A DNA stretch of 22,674 nt from Chloroflexota bacterium (GCA_029777225.1 JAKOSR010000038.1:1-22674), one strand, 5' to 3'. Numbered from the stretch's first letter, positions 1-7,946 are shown. Notes: generated by a model from the sequence alone, not told the origin. Numbers and translations are program-made.

Positions 1-4
1 AAAT

Positions 5-1300
5 ATGGATACCACGATTCAATATATCAACGCGATGGAAATTTTGGACTCCCGCGGCAACCCAACCGTTGAGGTTGAGGTTGTCCTCGGTGATGGCAGT
101 TTTGGCCGGGCCGCGGTCCCCTCCGGGGCCTCAACCGGCATTCACGAAGCCCTGGAATTGCGTGATGGCGATAAAGGCCGCTACATGGGCAAAGGCGTAT
201 TGCAGGCCGTCGAGCATGTGAACGAGGATATCGCCGAAGAATTGCTTGGCTGGGATGCAACCGACCAGAAGGCCATCGACATGGTCCTGTTGGAGATGGA
301 CGGCACCCCCAATAAATCCAATTATGGCGCCAATGCCATCCTGGGCACCAGCCTGGCTGTGGCTAAAGCGGCCGCCGCTTCCATTGGGCTGCCCCTCTAC
401 CGCTATCTCGGCGGTGTTTATGCCCACGTACTCCCCGTCCCGATGATGAACATCCTCAATGGTGGCGCGCACACCAACTGGCAGTCCACCGACGCCCAGG
501 AATTCATGATTATGCCGCTCGGCGCCGAATCCTTTGCCGAAGGCCTCCGCTGGGGAGCCGAAATCTATCACACCCTCAAGGGCGTTTTGAAAGCCCACGG
601 GTACGCTACCCTGGTTGGTGATGAGGGCGGTTTCGCGCCGGCGCTCAAGGCCAACAATGAAGCCGTGGAACTCATCCTTGAAGCCATCGAAAAAGCCGGC
701 TACAAAGCTGGCGAACAGGTCTGCATTGCCCTGGACCCCGCCGCCTCCGAGCTCTACGATGACGAAACCCACCTCTATAACCTGCGCAAGGAAGGCAAAC
801 AGCTGACCAGCGACCAAATGGTGGATTTCTGGACCAACTGGGTCAATCAATACCCGATTGTCTCCCTCGAAGATGGTTTCGCCCAGGACGACTGGGAGGG
901 TTGGAAGCACTTCACCGCCCAGGTGGGGCACCGCCTCCAGGTGGTTGGCGATGACCTGCTTGTCACCAATCCCGCCCGCATCGCCCGCGCGATTGAAGAG
1001 AAATCCTGTAACGCGCTGCTGGTCAAACTGAACCAGATTGGTTCCCTCACTGAGACCATGCAGGCTGTCACCATGGTTCAAACCAATGGCTGGCGCGCGG
1101 TCTGCTCGCACCGCTCCGGCGAAACTGAGGATGCCACCATCGCCGACCTGGTCGTGGCCATGAACATGGGCCAGATTAAAACCGGCGCTCCCGCCCGTTC
1201 CGATCGGGTTGCCAAGTACAACCAGCTCCTCCGCATCGAGTACGAATTGGAAGAGACCGGCCAATACGCGGGATGGTCAGCCTTCTCCTTCAAGCGATAA
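5..1300 (+). CDS. eno: Enolase (phosphopyruvate hydratase)
   Basis: Converts 2-phosphoglycerate to phosphoenolpyruvate in glycolysis; cytosolic, Mg-dependent. The protein has 431 residues, the usual enolase length. It opens with the DSRGNPTVEV block and has the SGAST mobile loop at 40-44 and DEGGFAP near 207. The metal ligands are D244 (LDPAASELY), E289 (SLEDGF) and D316 (GDDLL). The catalytic lysine is K341 (LVKLNQIG), and SHRSGETED follows. All key residues are present and match E. coli numbering closely. The start is the ATG at position 5; its promoter and ribosome-binding site lie outside the window. A strong hairpin follows 20 bases after the stop, so eno is probably the end of its transcript. 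The fructose-bisphosphate aldolase of the same pathway lies 8 kb away on the same strand but in a separate unit. Confidence 0.98.
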   Translation: MDTTIQYINAMEILDSRGNPTVEVEVVLGDGSFGRAAVPSGASTGIHEALELRDGDKGRYMGKGVLQAVEHVNEDIAEELLGWDATDQKAIDMVLLEMDGTPNKSNYGANAILGTSLAVAKAAAASIGLPLYRYLGGVYAHVLPVPMMNILNGGAHTNWQSTDAQEFMIMPLGAESFAEGLRWGAEIYHTLKGVLKAHGYATLVGDEGGFAPALKANNEAVELILEAIEKAGYKAGEQVCIALDPAASELYDDETHLYNLRKEGKQLTSDQMVDFWTNWVNQYPIVSLEDGFAQDDWEGWKHFTAQVGHRLQVVGDDLLVTNPARIARAIEEKSCNALLVKLNQIGSLTETMQAVTMVQTNGWRAVCSHRSGETEDATIADLVVAMNMGQIKTGAPARSDRVAKYNQLLRIEYELEETGQYAGWSAFSFKR

Positions 1301-1319
1301 ACTTTTACAAGTTTTCCCG

Positions 1320-1351
1320 GCAAGGCGGTCATCTGACCGCCTTGCTTGCTT
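1320..1351 (+). terminator. Intrinsic terminator after eno
   Basis: An 11-bp perfect stem (GCAAGGCGGTC, loop ATCT, GACCGCCTTGC) spans 1320-1345. It is followed by TTGCTT, a short U-rich tail. It ends 20 bases before the TATAAT box of the next gene, so it insulates eno from the udg promoter. The U-run is short, which leaves some doubt about efficiency. Confidence 0.8.
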
Positions 1352-1370
1352 AATCCTACCGCTTGCCTGC

Positions 1371-1376
1371 TATAAT
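1371..1376 (+). promoter_or_regulatory. -10 box of a leaderless promoter for the uracil-DNA glycosylase
   Basis: A perfect TATAAT lies seven bases before the ATG at 1384, which places the expected transcription start on the A of the start codon. There is no Shine-Dalgarno sequence. A TTGCTT at 1346-1351 could be the -35 but with a long 19-base spacer. The mRNA is probably leaderless. Confidence 0.6.
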
Positions 1377-1383
1377 CTCGCCC

Positions 1384-2088
1384 ATGCGAAACAACGTTGA
1401 AACGCCTTGCCTGCAAACCATCCAGGCTGAACTGGTCAATTGTCGCCGTTGCCCGCGCCTGGTCGCCTGGCGGGAGGAAACCGCCCAAACCAAGCGTCGT
1501 GCCTTTCGGAACGAGGCGTATTGGGGCAAACCTGTTCCAGGCTTTGGGGACCCCGCCGCCAGGGTGCTGGTGGTCGGCCTCGCACCTGGCGCGCACGGTT
1601 CCAACCGCACCGGCCGCATGTTCACCGGCGACGCTTCAGGGGATTTTCTCTATCCGGCCCTCTATCGTGCGGGTTTTGCCAGCCAGCCCATGGCACTCAA
1701 CCGTTTCGACGACCTCTGCCTAAAGGACCTGTACATCACCGCGGTGTGCCGCTGTGCACCGCCGGCCAACAAGCCAACCCCGGCAGAATTACTCGCCTGC
1801 CGCCCGTGGCTGGAACAGGAAATGGAAGCACTGGTCAATTTGCGGGGCATTGTGGTTCTGGGTCGCATTGCCCTGGACGGTCTGCTCGCCACGCAGCGCT
1901 TTGCCCATGTCCCCAAATCCCAGGTCGCGTTTGGGCATGGAGTGCTCACCCGGTTGGATGGCGACTTGCCGTGGATACTCTGCTCCTATCATCCCAGCCG
2001 GCAGAACACCCAAACCGGCCGCCTGACCGCCGCCATGTTCGACAGCATCTGGCAACAAGCCCGCGCGCTCGTCGCTGATATAATGTGA
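1384..2088 (+). CDS. Uracil-DNA glycosylase, family 5 (UdgB type)
   Basis: Removes uracil and other deaminated bases from DNA to start base-excision repair; a cytosolic Fe-S enzyme. The protein has 234 residues from the ATG at 1384. Cysteines C20 and C23 (NCRRC) plus C122/C124 and C139 fit the four-cysteine iron-sulfur cluster of family 4/5 glycosylases. Motif A is GLAPGAHGSNRTGR at 65-78, the family 5 form, which lacks the acidic or Asn catalytic residue found in other families. The second active-site motif is HPSRQN at 203-208. An in-frame TTG at 1363 is possible, but it would place the TATAAT inside the gene, so the ATG is preferred. The coding end carries the -10 box for the exonuclease that follows. 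Family 5 rather than family 4 is called from the motif A sequence. Confidence 0.9.
   Translation: MRNNVETPCLQTIQAELVNCRRCPRLVAWREETAQTKRRAFRNEAYWGKPVPGFGDPAARVLVVGLAPGAHGSNRTGRMFTGDASGDFLYPALYRAGFASQPMALNRFDDLCLKDLYITAVCRCAPPANKPTPAELLACRPWLEQEMEALVNLRGIVVLGRIALDGLLATQRFAHVPKSQVAFGHGVLTRLDGDLPWILCSYHPSRQNTQTGRLTAAMFDSIWQQARALVADIM
2079..2084 (+). promoter_or_regulatory. -10 box for the DnaQ-like exonuclease, inside the end of the glycosylase gene
   Basis: TATAAT sits in the last codons of the uracil-DNA glycosylase gene. An AGGAG ribosome-binding site follows at 2092-2096 and the ATG at 2102. No convincing -35 is seen. The 14-base string around it (2077-2090) recurs exactly at 15574-15587 upstream of the PfkB kinase gene. 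Confidence 0.45.
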
Positions 2089-2101
2089 CCCAGGAGAATC
2101 C

Positions 2102-2671
2102 ATGCCATACCCCGTCGCCCACCCCAAAGTACTTGAACGCGCCCGCCAGCTTGTGGCGCTCAACCCGATATTTCTGGATACCGAAACCACCGGCACGGGT
2201 CCGGGCGACCTGGTTATCGAAGTGGGTATTGTCGATTTGGCGGGGAACACGCTATTTGATGGCCTGGTTAACCCGGGTATGCCCATTCCAGCTGAATCCA
2301 GCGCTGTAAATGAGATTACGGACGCGATGGTGGCTAACTCCCCTCGCTGGCCGGCTGTCTGGAGCCAGGTGGAACCGGTGCTGCGTAACCGCGCGATTGG
2401 GATTTACAATGCCGAGTTCGACATGCGCATGCTTCGTCAGTCCTGCCAGGCGCATCGCCTTCCCTGCCGCCTCGAGGACGCCCAGGCCTTTTGCATGATG
2501 AAGCTGTTTGCAGCCTACTACGGCGAATGGAATTCGCGCGGCAACGGCTTCCGCTCGCAGAAACTGGAATTTGCCGGGCGACTCTGCCAGATTGACCTGC
2601 CCAACAACCATCACGCGGTTGACGACGCGCGGCTCACCGCGGCATTGCTCTGTTACTTGGCCAGCGTTTAA
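2102..2671 (+). CDS. 3'-5' exonuclease, DnaQ/DEDDh family
   Basis: A stand-alone exonuclease related to the DNA polymerase III epsilon subunit; it likely trims 3' ends of DNA or RNA. The protein has 189 residues, a single exonuclease domain. Exo I is FLDTETTG with D26 and E28. Exo II is IYNAEFDMRML with D107. Exo III is HHAVDDARL with H170/H171 and D174/D175, giving the DEDDh set. An AGGAG at 2092-2096 supports the ATG at 2102. It lies just downstream of a DNA repair glycosylase, which fits a repair role, though its true substrate cannot be read from sequence. Its stop codon overlaps by four bases the stop of the convergent P-loop kinase gene. It lacks the extra domains of the replicative epsilon subunit, so it need not be dnaQ itself. 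Confidence 0.88.
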   Translation: MPYPVAHPKVLERARQLVALNPIFLDTETTGTGPGDLVIEVGIVDLAGNTLFDGLVNPGMPIPAESSAVNEITDAMVANSPRWPAVWSQVEPVLRNRAIGIYNAEFDMRMLRQSCQAHRLPCRLEDAQAFCMMKLFAAYYGEWNSRGNGFRSQKLEFAGRLCQIDLPNNHHAVDDARLTAALLCYLASV

Positions 2672-3231
2672 TCATGGTGCTTACCTGAGTGATTGACTGC
2701 CACCTTATCCAAAAATCGCGCAGTTTCTTTGCGTGATCTCAGTACGATGTATGGTTTTCCACTCGTTCGCAGCAGTTCCAGGATCTTTTCCCGGTGTGTA
2801 CGGTTGAAATTCCAAATCCATGTCAAGAATTCCCAATCAACTTTTTCGGTGCAACCAGGAGCCATATCAGGCCGATTTTGACCGCGGTGGCTTATGGCAC
2901 GCCAAAGCACATTCCAGAGACAGGAACCCCTTGGCAAGTCGAGATAGATGACCATGTCAGCCTTTTCCAACCTGAATGGTAGCGTACGGTTGTAATTCCC
3001 ATCGATAATCCAATCCTCGCGGCTTGCTTCAGTTTGAACCAATGCGTCAAAGGCTGCCTTTTCCATCTCTTTCCAGCCAGGTAACCAAAAAAGACGGTCC
3101 AAATGGACCACGGGAAGTTGAAGTAATACTCCCAATCGGCGGGTTAATGTGGATTTGCCACTGCCCGCGCAGCCAAGGACGACCACACGATGGCAGGAGG
3201 TGGGAAGGTTTTGAACGATTGCTAGGCGCAT
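2668..3231 (-). CDS. P-loop NTPase, adenylate kinase / FlaR-like small kinase
   Basis: Predicted nucleotide-binding kinase of 187 residues. The Walker A motif GCAGSGKST is at 20-28, followed by LPVVHLDRLFWLPGW, the substrate-side motif common in proteins annotated as adenylate-kinase-like or 'topology modulation protein FlaR'. DWIIDGNYNRTL and a Walker B-like VIYLDLPR follow. The open frame extends far upstream across the ArsR promoter and into the arsR gene. The ATG at 3231 is preferred because homologous sequence begins about there and it keeps the divergent promoter free. A TAGAAT at 3262-3257 may be its -10. Its substrate is unknown. It is divergent from the metal operon and convergent with the exonuclease, with a 4-base overlap of stop codons. 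Confidence 0.8.
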   Translation of the reverse strand: MRLAIVQNLPTSCHRVVVLGCAGSGKSTLTRRLGVLLQLPVVHLDRLFWLPGWKEMEKAAFDALVQTEASREDWIIDGNYNRTLPFRLEKADMVIYLDLPRGSCLWNVLWRAISHRGQNRPDMAPGCTEKVDWEFLTWIWNFNRTHREKILELLRTSGKPYIVLRSRKETARFLDKVAVNHSGKHHD

Positions 3232-3281
3232 GGTTCCATCTATCCGATAGCAGATTATTCTATCCTGTTCTCCTGTTTCCC

Positions 3282-3309
3282 TTGACAAGAACAATTCTCT
3301 AGTTATAAT
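3282..3309 (+). promoter_or_regulatory. Sigma-70-type promoter of the arsR-zntA operon
   Basis: TTGACA at 3282-3287 and TATAAT at 3304-3309 are both perfect consensus hexamers, separated by 16 bases. Transcription should begin near 3316, about 37 bases before the ArsR start codon. It is the strongest promoter visible in the window. Confidence 0.8.
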
Positions 3310-3335
3310 ATGAACACATGAGCAAATATTCATAT
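3308..3335 (+). promoter_or_regulatory. Likely SmtB/ArsR operator
   Basis: A 7-base perfect inverted repeat, ATATGAA at 3308-3314 and TTCATAT at 3329-3335, brackets the predicted transcription start and overlaps the -10 box. Inside it, TGAACA-N2-TGAGCA at 3311-3324 resembles the known SmtB/ArsR-family core TGAACA-N2-TGTTCA. The placement fits steric repression by the ArsR protein encoded immediately downstream, released by metal. Confidence 0.6.
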
Positions 3336-3352
3336 AAAAAAAGTTGGAATTG

Positions 3353-3685
3353 ATGACAACTGACAATACTCCCAAGGTGCTCGAATTCCAGGATGCGGAT
3401 AGAATGGCGCAGACTTTTAAAGCCCTCGCCGACGTCAGCCGGCTACGCTTGCTGTCAATCCTGTTGCAAGGGGAGGCCTGCGTGTCCGATTTAGCGGAGG
3501 CTACTTCAAACAGCCAAAGCGCAGTTTCGCACCAACTCAAATCGCTGCGGGAAATGAATTTCGTTTCCACGCGCAGGGTGGGGAAGCAAATCTACTACCG
3601 AATTGATGACGACCACATCCAGGACCTGTTTACCAGGGCACTGGAACACGGCCGGCATCTCAACCCGGAAAAGGGACAAAACTAA
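3353..3685 (+). CDS. ArsR/SmtB-family metal-sensing repressor
   Basis: Dimeric winged-helix repressor that leaves DNA on binding metal. The protein has 110 residues from the ATG at 3353; an in-frame TTG at 3344 would add three residues, and neither has a clear ribosome-binding site. The recognition helix region is SNSQSAVSHQLKSLR at 52-66, followed by the wing VGKQIYYRID. The C-terminal helix carries D86, H88, H99 and H102 in the D-x-H-x10-H-x2-H/E pattern of the SmtB/CzrA alpha-5 zinc site. Only one cysteine (C43) lies where alpha-3 sensors have a CxC pair. A Zn/Co-type rather than As-type response is therefore inferred. It overlaps the ATPase gene by one base, so the two are co-transcribed from the promoter at 3282. 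Confidence 0.92.
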   Translation: MTTDNTPKVLEFQDADRMAQTFKALADVSRLRLLSILLQGEACVSDLAEATSNSQSAVSHQLKSLREMNFVSTRRVGKQIYYRIDDDHIQDLFTRALEHGRHLNPEKGQN

Positions 3686-5778
3686 TGGAAAACCAATCCA
3701 ACGAGCGGGCTTGCGCGACTTGCGTGCCCTTCACCCAAATTGATTCAGAAGAAATCATTAATCCTGGCCTTTCAGACCGTGCTGGAAAAATGACCTTGTC
3801 CGGCTTCTGGCAGTCCTATCGCCAGGGCGAAGACCTAAAAGTCGTTGTTCCCGGCGTCCTCCTGATGGTACTTTCCTTTTTCCTGCCCCGCCTGGGTCTT
3901 TCTGCTGAGACCCTCAAGTGGGTTCAGCTGGCTCTCCTGCCCCTGGTGGGTTGGCCAGTGTTTCGGGGCGCCTTCTTTAACATTTTCCGCGAGCGCAGCC
4001 TCTCGATGAACGTGCTGATGAGCGCCGCTGCCATCGGTGCCATTTGGATTGGGGAGGCCCCCGAAGCCCTCGTGCTCCTGGTTTTGTTCAACCTCTCCGA
4101 GGGATTGGAAACCTACACCAACGCCCACGCCAGGCTGGTCCTCGCGGAGTTTGCCGACCTCGCGCCCAAAACCGCGCTGCTGGTTTCCGGTACGTTGGAA
4201 ACCACCATCCCCGTGGAGCAACTCCAGCTGGGTGATGAGATAATCGTGAAAGCAGGCGAGCGTTTCCCCATGGATGGCCTTGTACTCGAAGGTCAAAGCG
4301 ATGTCGACCAGTCCGCCCTCACGGGCGAGAGCCGGCTTATCCCCGTAACCCCAGGTGATGGCGTCCTTTCCGGTTCCATCAATGGCCAGGGTTTGCTCAG
4401 GGTCAGGATCACCCGCCTGGCACAGGATGCCACCATCCAGCGTATCATCCACCTTGTCACCGAAGCCCAGTCCAGCCGCTCCCCCCGCCAAAAGAAAATC
4501 GACCGTTTTGCCGCCGTATATACCCCTATCATTCTTGGTGTCGCCCTCCTTGTGGCCGTGGTTCCGACCCTTTTCTTCCGCCAGCCACTTTTAAATACCC
4601 CCGCTGGCTACGGCTGGCTCCATCGCGCCCTCTCCCTGCTGATGATTGGCTGCCCATGCGCGCTGGTGATTAGCACGCCTATCACCCTGATTAGCGGGCT
4701 CACCCGCGCGGCGCGTGAAGGTGTTGTATTCAAAGGCGGCGTTTTCCTGGAACAGCTTGGCCAGGTGAGGGCCATGGCCTTTGATAAAACCGGCACGCTC
4801 ACCCTCGGCCGCCCCATGGTTTGCCAGGTCAAAGCGGTGGATTGTCAGGGAACTGAAGACTGTGAGCGCTGTGATGATTTACTCGCCCTAGCCGGCTCGC
4901 TTGAACAGCACAGCAGCCACCCGCTCGGCCTGGCTGTGGTTGAACAGGCCGAAGAGAAAGGCCTGCTCGGCAGGTATTCGCCCGCGGAAGGCCTGGTTAA
5001 CCTGGCCGGCAGGGGCCAACAGGGCTACATCAATGGCAAACTGGCCACCATCGGCAGCCTGCCCCTCTTCCTGGCCGAACACGAAACCCCTGCCGCCCTG
5101 GCTGCCCAAACCCGCGCTGCCGAAAACCAGGGGCAAACCACCATGCTGGTCTGTGATGGGGAGCGTGTTCGCGGCTTCCTGGCGGTGGAAGATGAAGTCC
5201 GGCCTGAGTCAGCCGCGGTGCTTGCCGACCTGCGCGGAATGGGCATCCACTCCGTGATGCTGACCGGTGATAATACTGGCGTCGCCACCCGCGTTGCCGG
5301 GCAGATTGGACTGGAAGAAGTGCACGCGTCGCTCTTGCCGGAAGAAAAAATGGCCCTTTTGGGTCAGTTACGATCCAAATATGGCCAGGTGGCCATGCTG
5401 GGGGATGGCATCAACGATAGCCCAGCCCTGGTCAGCGCGGATTTGGGCATCGCCATGGGGGGCGCCGGCAATGCCCAGGTGCTCGAGACCGCCGATGTGG
5501 TCCTGATGAAGGACGACCTCAGTCGCCTGCCCTTTGCCGTCAGGCTCTCCAGGTTCACCAACCACCTGGTCCAACAAAATATTCAAATCAGCCTTGGTGT
5601 GAAATTCCTGGTGGGCGTGCTGGCCCTCTTGGGTCTGACGCCGCTCTGGGTGGCAGTGCTGGGGGATATCGGCATTTCGCTAGGCGTCACGTTGAATGGC
5701 CTGCGCGCCGGTCGTTTTGAACAAGCCCTAAGTCCCAGCTTAGTTAAGCACGAAGGTAAGGTCCCAGTTCCCGGGTGA
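3685..5778 (+). CDS. Heavy-metal P-type ATPase, Zn/Cd/Pb exporter (PIB-2)
   Basis: Inner-membrane pump that exports divalent metal using ATP. The protein has 697 residues. It has the actuator motif TGES, the metal-path motif CPC at 323-325, the phosphorylation site DKTGT with D367, the SSHPLG histidine motif, MLTGDN and GDGINDSP. D661 in the last transmembrane helix (LGDIGISLGVTLNGLR) is the acidic ligand typical of ZntA/CadA-type pumps, so Zn, Cd or Pb is the likely substrate. No N-terminal ferredoxin-like HMA domain is present; only C10-x2-C13 near the start. Three cysteines (C387, C393, C396) lie in the nucleotide-binding domain. It shares its start with the arsR stop and is controlled by that repressor. 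Its last 39 bases overlap the convergent DUF3048 gene. Confidence 0.95.
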   Translation: MENQSNERACATCVPFTQIDSEEIINPGLSDRAGKMTLSGFWQSYRQGEDLKVVVPGVLLMVLSFFLPRLGLSAETLKWVQLALLPLVGWPVFRGAFFNIFRERSLSMNVLMSAAAIGAIWIGEAPEALVLLVLFNLSEGLETYTNAHARLVLAEFADLAPKTALLVSGTLETTIPVEQLQLGDEIIVKAGERFPMDGLVLEGQSDVDQSALTGESRLIPVTPGDGVLSGSINGQGLLRVRITRLAQDATIQRIIHLVTEAQSSRSPRQKKIDRFAAVYTPIILGVALLVAVVPTLFFRQPLLNTPAGYGWLHRALSLLMIGCPCALVISTPITLISGLTRAAREGVVFKGGVFLEQLGQVRAMAFDKTGTLTLGRPMVCQVKAVDCQGTEDCERCDDLLALAGSLEQHSSHPLGLAVVEQAEEKGLLGRYSPAEGLVNLAGRGQQGYINGKLATIGSLPLFLAEHETPAALAAQTRAAENQGQTTMLVCDGERVRGFLAVEDEVRPESAAVLADLRGMGIHSVMLTGDNTGVATRVAGQIGLEEVHASLLPEEKMALLGQLRSKYGQVAMLGDGINDSPALVSADLGIAMGGAGNAQVLETADVVLMKDDLSRLPFAVRLSRFTNHLVQQNIQISLGVKFLVGVLALLGLTPLWVAVLGDIGISLGVTLNGLRAGRFEQALSPSLVKHEGKVPVPG

Positions 5779-6975
5779 GACCTGCTTGGTACGGGTTGTC
5801 ACGCTGGCAAAGGTCATCCAGGTGCTGCCCGGCTTCAGCTTCAGCGGGCTGCCATCCATGCCGAAGAAGGTGAACGGCTGGTCTGGTCCCGAAGATTGCC
5901 ACGTCCCAAAGTACATCCTTCCGTCGCGCAGTAGCAGCGCGCGTTGTTCTGGGTCCCCTTCGCGCATGTCGATGTCAAATAGCTCGGGACCATAGGTGAT
6001 GTAATGGGAAAACAGGATGATGACGTTATCAAACCCGACGGCTTCCTGCGTATCCCGATCCCGCGTTTGTGCCAGCGTGATGATGCCGGTGGGGTCCTGG
6101 TAATCCTGCCAGAGCATATACCTGCCCTCCGCTTCGTCATAGCGCCAATCCATCACGGAAAAATCCGCATACATGTATGAGAGCCGCTCTGCGTTCTCAT
6201 CCCACGCGCTGGCCTTCGCGTCAAATTGCATTCCCTCCAGCGCCGGCACAAATTCCTCCGTCCCCAGGCCGGCTATGTGCTCCCTAAGAGCGCTCGAATC
6301 CACCATGGTGTTCCCGCCTAGCGCGTCTGTTTCCGTGCAGATGGCCGGGCAGCGGGTGAATCCGCGGGAGAACTTCCTCCCGGGCAACACGGAATTAAAC
6401 ACACCCTCAATCATGTTTTCCGCGCTGGCATACGCAAGATTGGCCTGGTAGTGCTCAGCCAGCCGCGCGTCAATAAGCCGCCCAGGCGCCAGTGGCCCAA
6501 CCGTGGGAGCGTTTCCACCGTAATAGAGCGCGGCCAGGTGGTTCATCTGGAAACCAAGGTAATACTCAAACACAATGTCCGCTTCGGTCAGCCCCACCTC
6601 TGGCCTCAGCAATTGGGGCCAGTTGGCAATTTTCACCAGGATGGGGCGCTGCTGCAGCAGCGCTTCGTCGCTGGGCGGTTCGCCCGTGAGGGGGTTCAGG
6701 ACCTCTGCCGCGTTCAGTGCCAGCAGGTTGGCCTCGGTTGGTGCTTCAATCGGCCAGGGTGTGGCACTGGGCTGTGGGGTGGGCGTATTGCCATACGCGA
6801 TTTGCGTTTGTAGTTGCTGAGCGTTTAACGTGGGGGTGGCTGTGCCGGTGGATGCTGCCGGCGTCAGTTGCGGGGGCGTCTGCGTGCCCCGGCATCCCCC
6901 AACGAGGCCCAGCCCCACCCCTGCCAGGGTCGCGAATATAACCAGCCTGAAAAGGCGAAAAGCTTGTTGCTTCAT
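5740..6975 (-). CDS. DUF3048 (YerB-like) lipoprotein
   Basis: Predicted exported lipoprotein of 411 residues. The N-terminus has a basic start, a hydrophobic stretch and the lipobox LVGGC with lipidated C28. A Thr/Pro-rich linker follows to about residue 75. The body begins PLTGEPP...RPILVKIANWPQLRPEVGLTEADIVFEYY (read with small gaps), the signature of the DUF3048/YerB family, and ends with TWMTF and NWDLTFVLN. Family function is not established. The ATG at 6975 is chosen over the one at 6993 because the signal peptide then starts normally and a TAGAAT box lies eight bases upstream. The 3' end overlaps the metal ATPase gene by 39 bases on the opposite strand. It is followed by no visible terminator. 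Confidence 0.85.
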   Translation of the reverse strand: MKQQAFRLFRLVIFATLAGVGLGLVGGCRGTQTPPQLTPAASTGTATPTLNAQQLQTQIAYGNTPTPQPSATPWPIEAPTEANLLALNAAEVLNPLTGEPPSDEALLQQRPILVKIANWPQLLRPEVGLTEADIVFEYYLGFQMNHLAALYYGGNAPTVGPLAPGRLIDARLAEHYQANLAYASAENMIEGVFNSVLPGRKFSRGFTRCPAICTETDALGGNTMVDSSALREHIAGLGTEEFVPALEGMQFDAKASAWDENAERLSYMYADFSVMDWRYDEAEGRYMLWQDYQDPTGIITLAQTRDRDTQEAVGFDNVIILFSHYITYGPELFDIDMREGDPEQRALLLRDGRMYFGTWQSSGPDQPFTFFGMDGSPLKLKPGSTWMTFASVTTRTKQVSPGNWDLTFVLN

Positions 6976-6983
6976 CAAAATCG

Positions 6984-6989
6984 ATTCTA
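6984..6989 (-). promoter_or_regulatory. Possible -10 box for the DUF3048 gene (leaderless)
   Basis: TAGAAT on the minus strand, eight bases before the ATG at 6975. No -35 hexamer stands out. It fits the close -10 to ATG spacing seen at three other genes here. Confidence 0.35.
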
Positions 6990-7075
6990 ACATGCCAGCC
7001 CTGGAGTGTGCCTTTCCAGCAATATGGGCCAGCTAATTTCTCACCCTGATCCGCTTTTCCCCACGAATTTTGGGC

Positions 7076-7909
7076 TTATTCCGGCTTGAGTTGGCACCAA
7101 CCCAGGCTGAGGTCCCACAACGCCGCTTGCCGCCTGGGATCTCTGTATTCAGCCCGGGGTTTGGCCAGGCGTTTACGGCTAAAGTATTGGCCGGTCACCT
7201 GCTCCACCTGAGGGTTGATGGCCAGGTTGACCACGGCTTCAGCGCCTTCATGCAAATCAACGGCCTTCAGCCAGCTCCACCCGATGAGCTTGGTGCTGGT
7301 GATAACGCCTGGGTGCACGCAATTCACAGTCACGCCATCCTTGTGCGTGCGTTCGGCCAGCGCGCGCGTAAATAGGATGAGATACCCCTTTGACCGGCAA
7401 TAGGCCACCCAGCCCCAATACAGCTTTGGGTTGGGCAGGCCCTTCAGTTGCGGGCTGACCAGGTAGTGACCAATGGAGCTCAGGTTCACCACCCTGGCCG
7501 GCGCGCTTCCGGTGAGCAGGGGTCTCAGCAGGTTCGTCAGCAGAAAAGGCGCCAGGTAATTCACCGCGAACGTCAACTCATATCCATCCACGCTCTGCTG
7601 GTGCCGGCTGGTCATCAATCCCGCGTTGTTAATCAGCACGTCCAGCCGTTTTTCGCTTTGCAGAAGGGTGACTCCCATCCTGCGCACCTCTTCCATGGAG
7701 GAGAAATCCGCCAGCACTGGCACCAGCTTGTCGTTTCCGCTTTCCTCCCGGATTTGCGCGATGACCTGGCCCAGTTTTTCCGGGTTCCGGCCGTGCAAAA
7801 TTAACCTCGCGCCCTTTGCAGCCAGGATGCGGGCTGTTTCCCTGCCAATGCCATCGCTTGCCCCGGTGATGAGGATGGTTTTTTCGCTAAGTTTGTTTGT
7901 TTGTGTCAT
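7076..7909 (-). CDS. Short-chain dehydrogenase/reductase
   Basis: NAD(P)-dependent oxidoreductase of the classical SDR fold, 277 residues. The cofactor motif TGASDGIG is at 15-22. R41 after the second strand (LILHGRNPEKL) suggests NADP preference. NNAG is at 94-97, the catalytic serine lies in VVNLSSIGHY (S144 or S145), and Y170 and K174 form YxxxK. HPGVITSTKL follows. The overall pattern resembles retinol-dehydrogenase-like SDRs that are common in bacteria; the substrate is unknown. The start ATG at 7909 has a consensus promoter so close that the mRNA should be leaderless. It is divergent from the glycosyltransferase gene and in line with, but not overlapping, the DUF3048 gene. Confidence 0.92.
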   Translation of the reverse strand: MTQTNKLSEKTILITGASDGIGRETARILAAKGARLILHGRNPEKLGQVIAQIREESGNDKLVPVLADFSSMEEVRRMGVTLLQSEKRLDVLINNAGLMTSRHQQSVDGYELTFAVNYLAPFLLTNLLRPLLTGSAPARVVNLSSIGHYLVSPQLKGLPNPKLYWGWVAYCRSKGYLILFTRALAERTHKDGVTVNCVHPGVITSTKLIGWSWLKAVDLHEGAEAVVNLAINPQVEQVTGQYFSRKRLAKPRAEYRDPRRQAALWDLSLGWCQLKPE

Positions 7910-7917
7910 GGGTGAGA

Positions 7918-7946
7918 ATTATAGGCACGCCTGGGGTCGCGGTCAA
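7918..7946 (-). promoter_or_regulatory. Promoter of the short-chain dehydrogenase (leaderless)
   Basis: On the minus strand TTGACC (7946-7941), a 17-base spacer and TATAAT (7923-7918) are followed eight bases later by the ATG at 7909. The predicted transcription start is at or next to the start codon, and no ribosome-binding site is present. Confidence 0.65.

Noticed and set aside
131..1264. Long minus-strand open frame of 377 codons opposite enolase
   Set aside because: It is antisense to a complete enolase with all catalytic residues, has low-complexity Gly/Val-rich composition and no family resemblance; a codon-bias shadow.
3232..3570. N-terminal extension of the P-loop kinase
   Set aside because: The frame stays open but would run through the consensus promoter, the operator and the arsR coding region; family sequence begins at the ATG at 3231.
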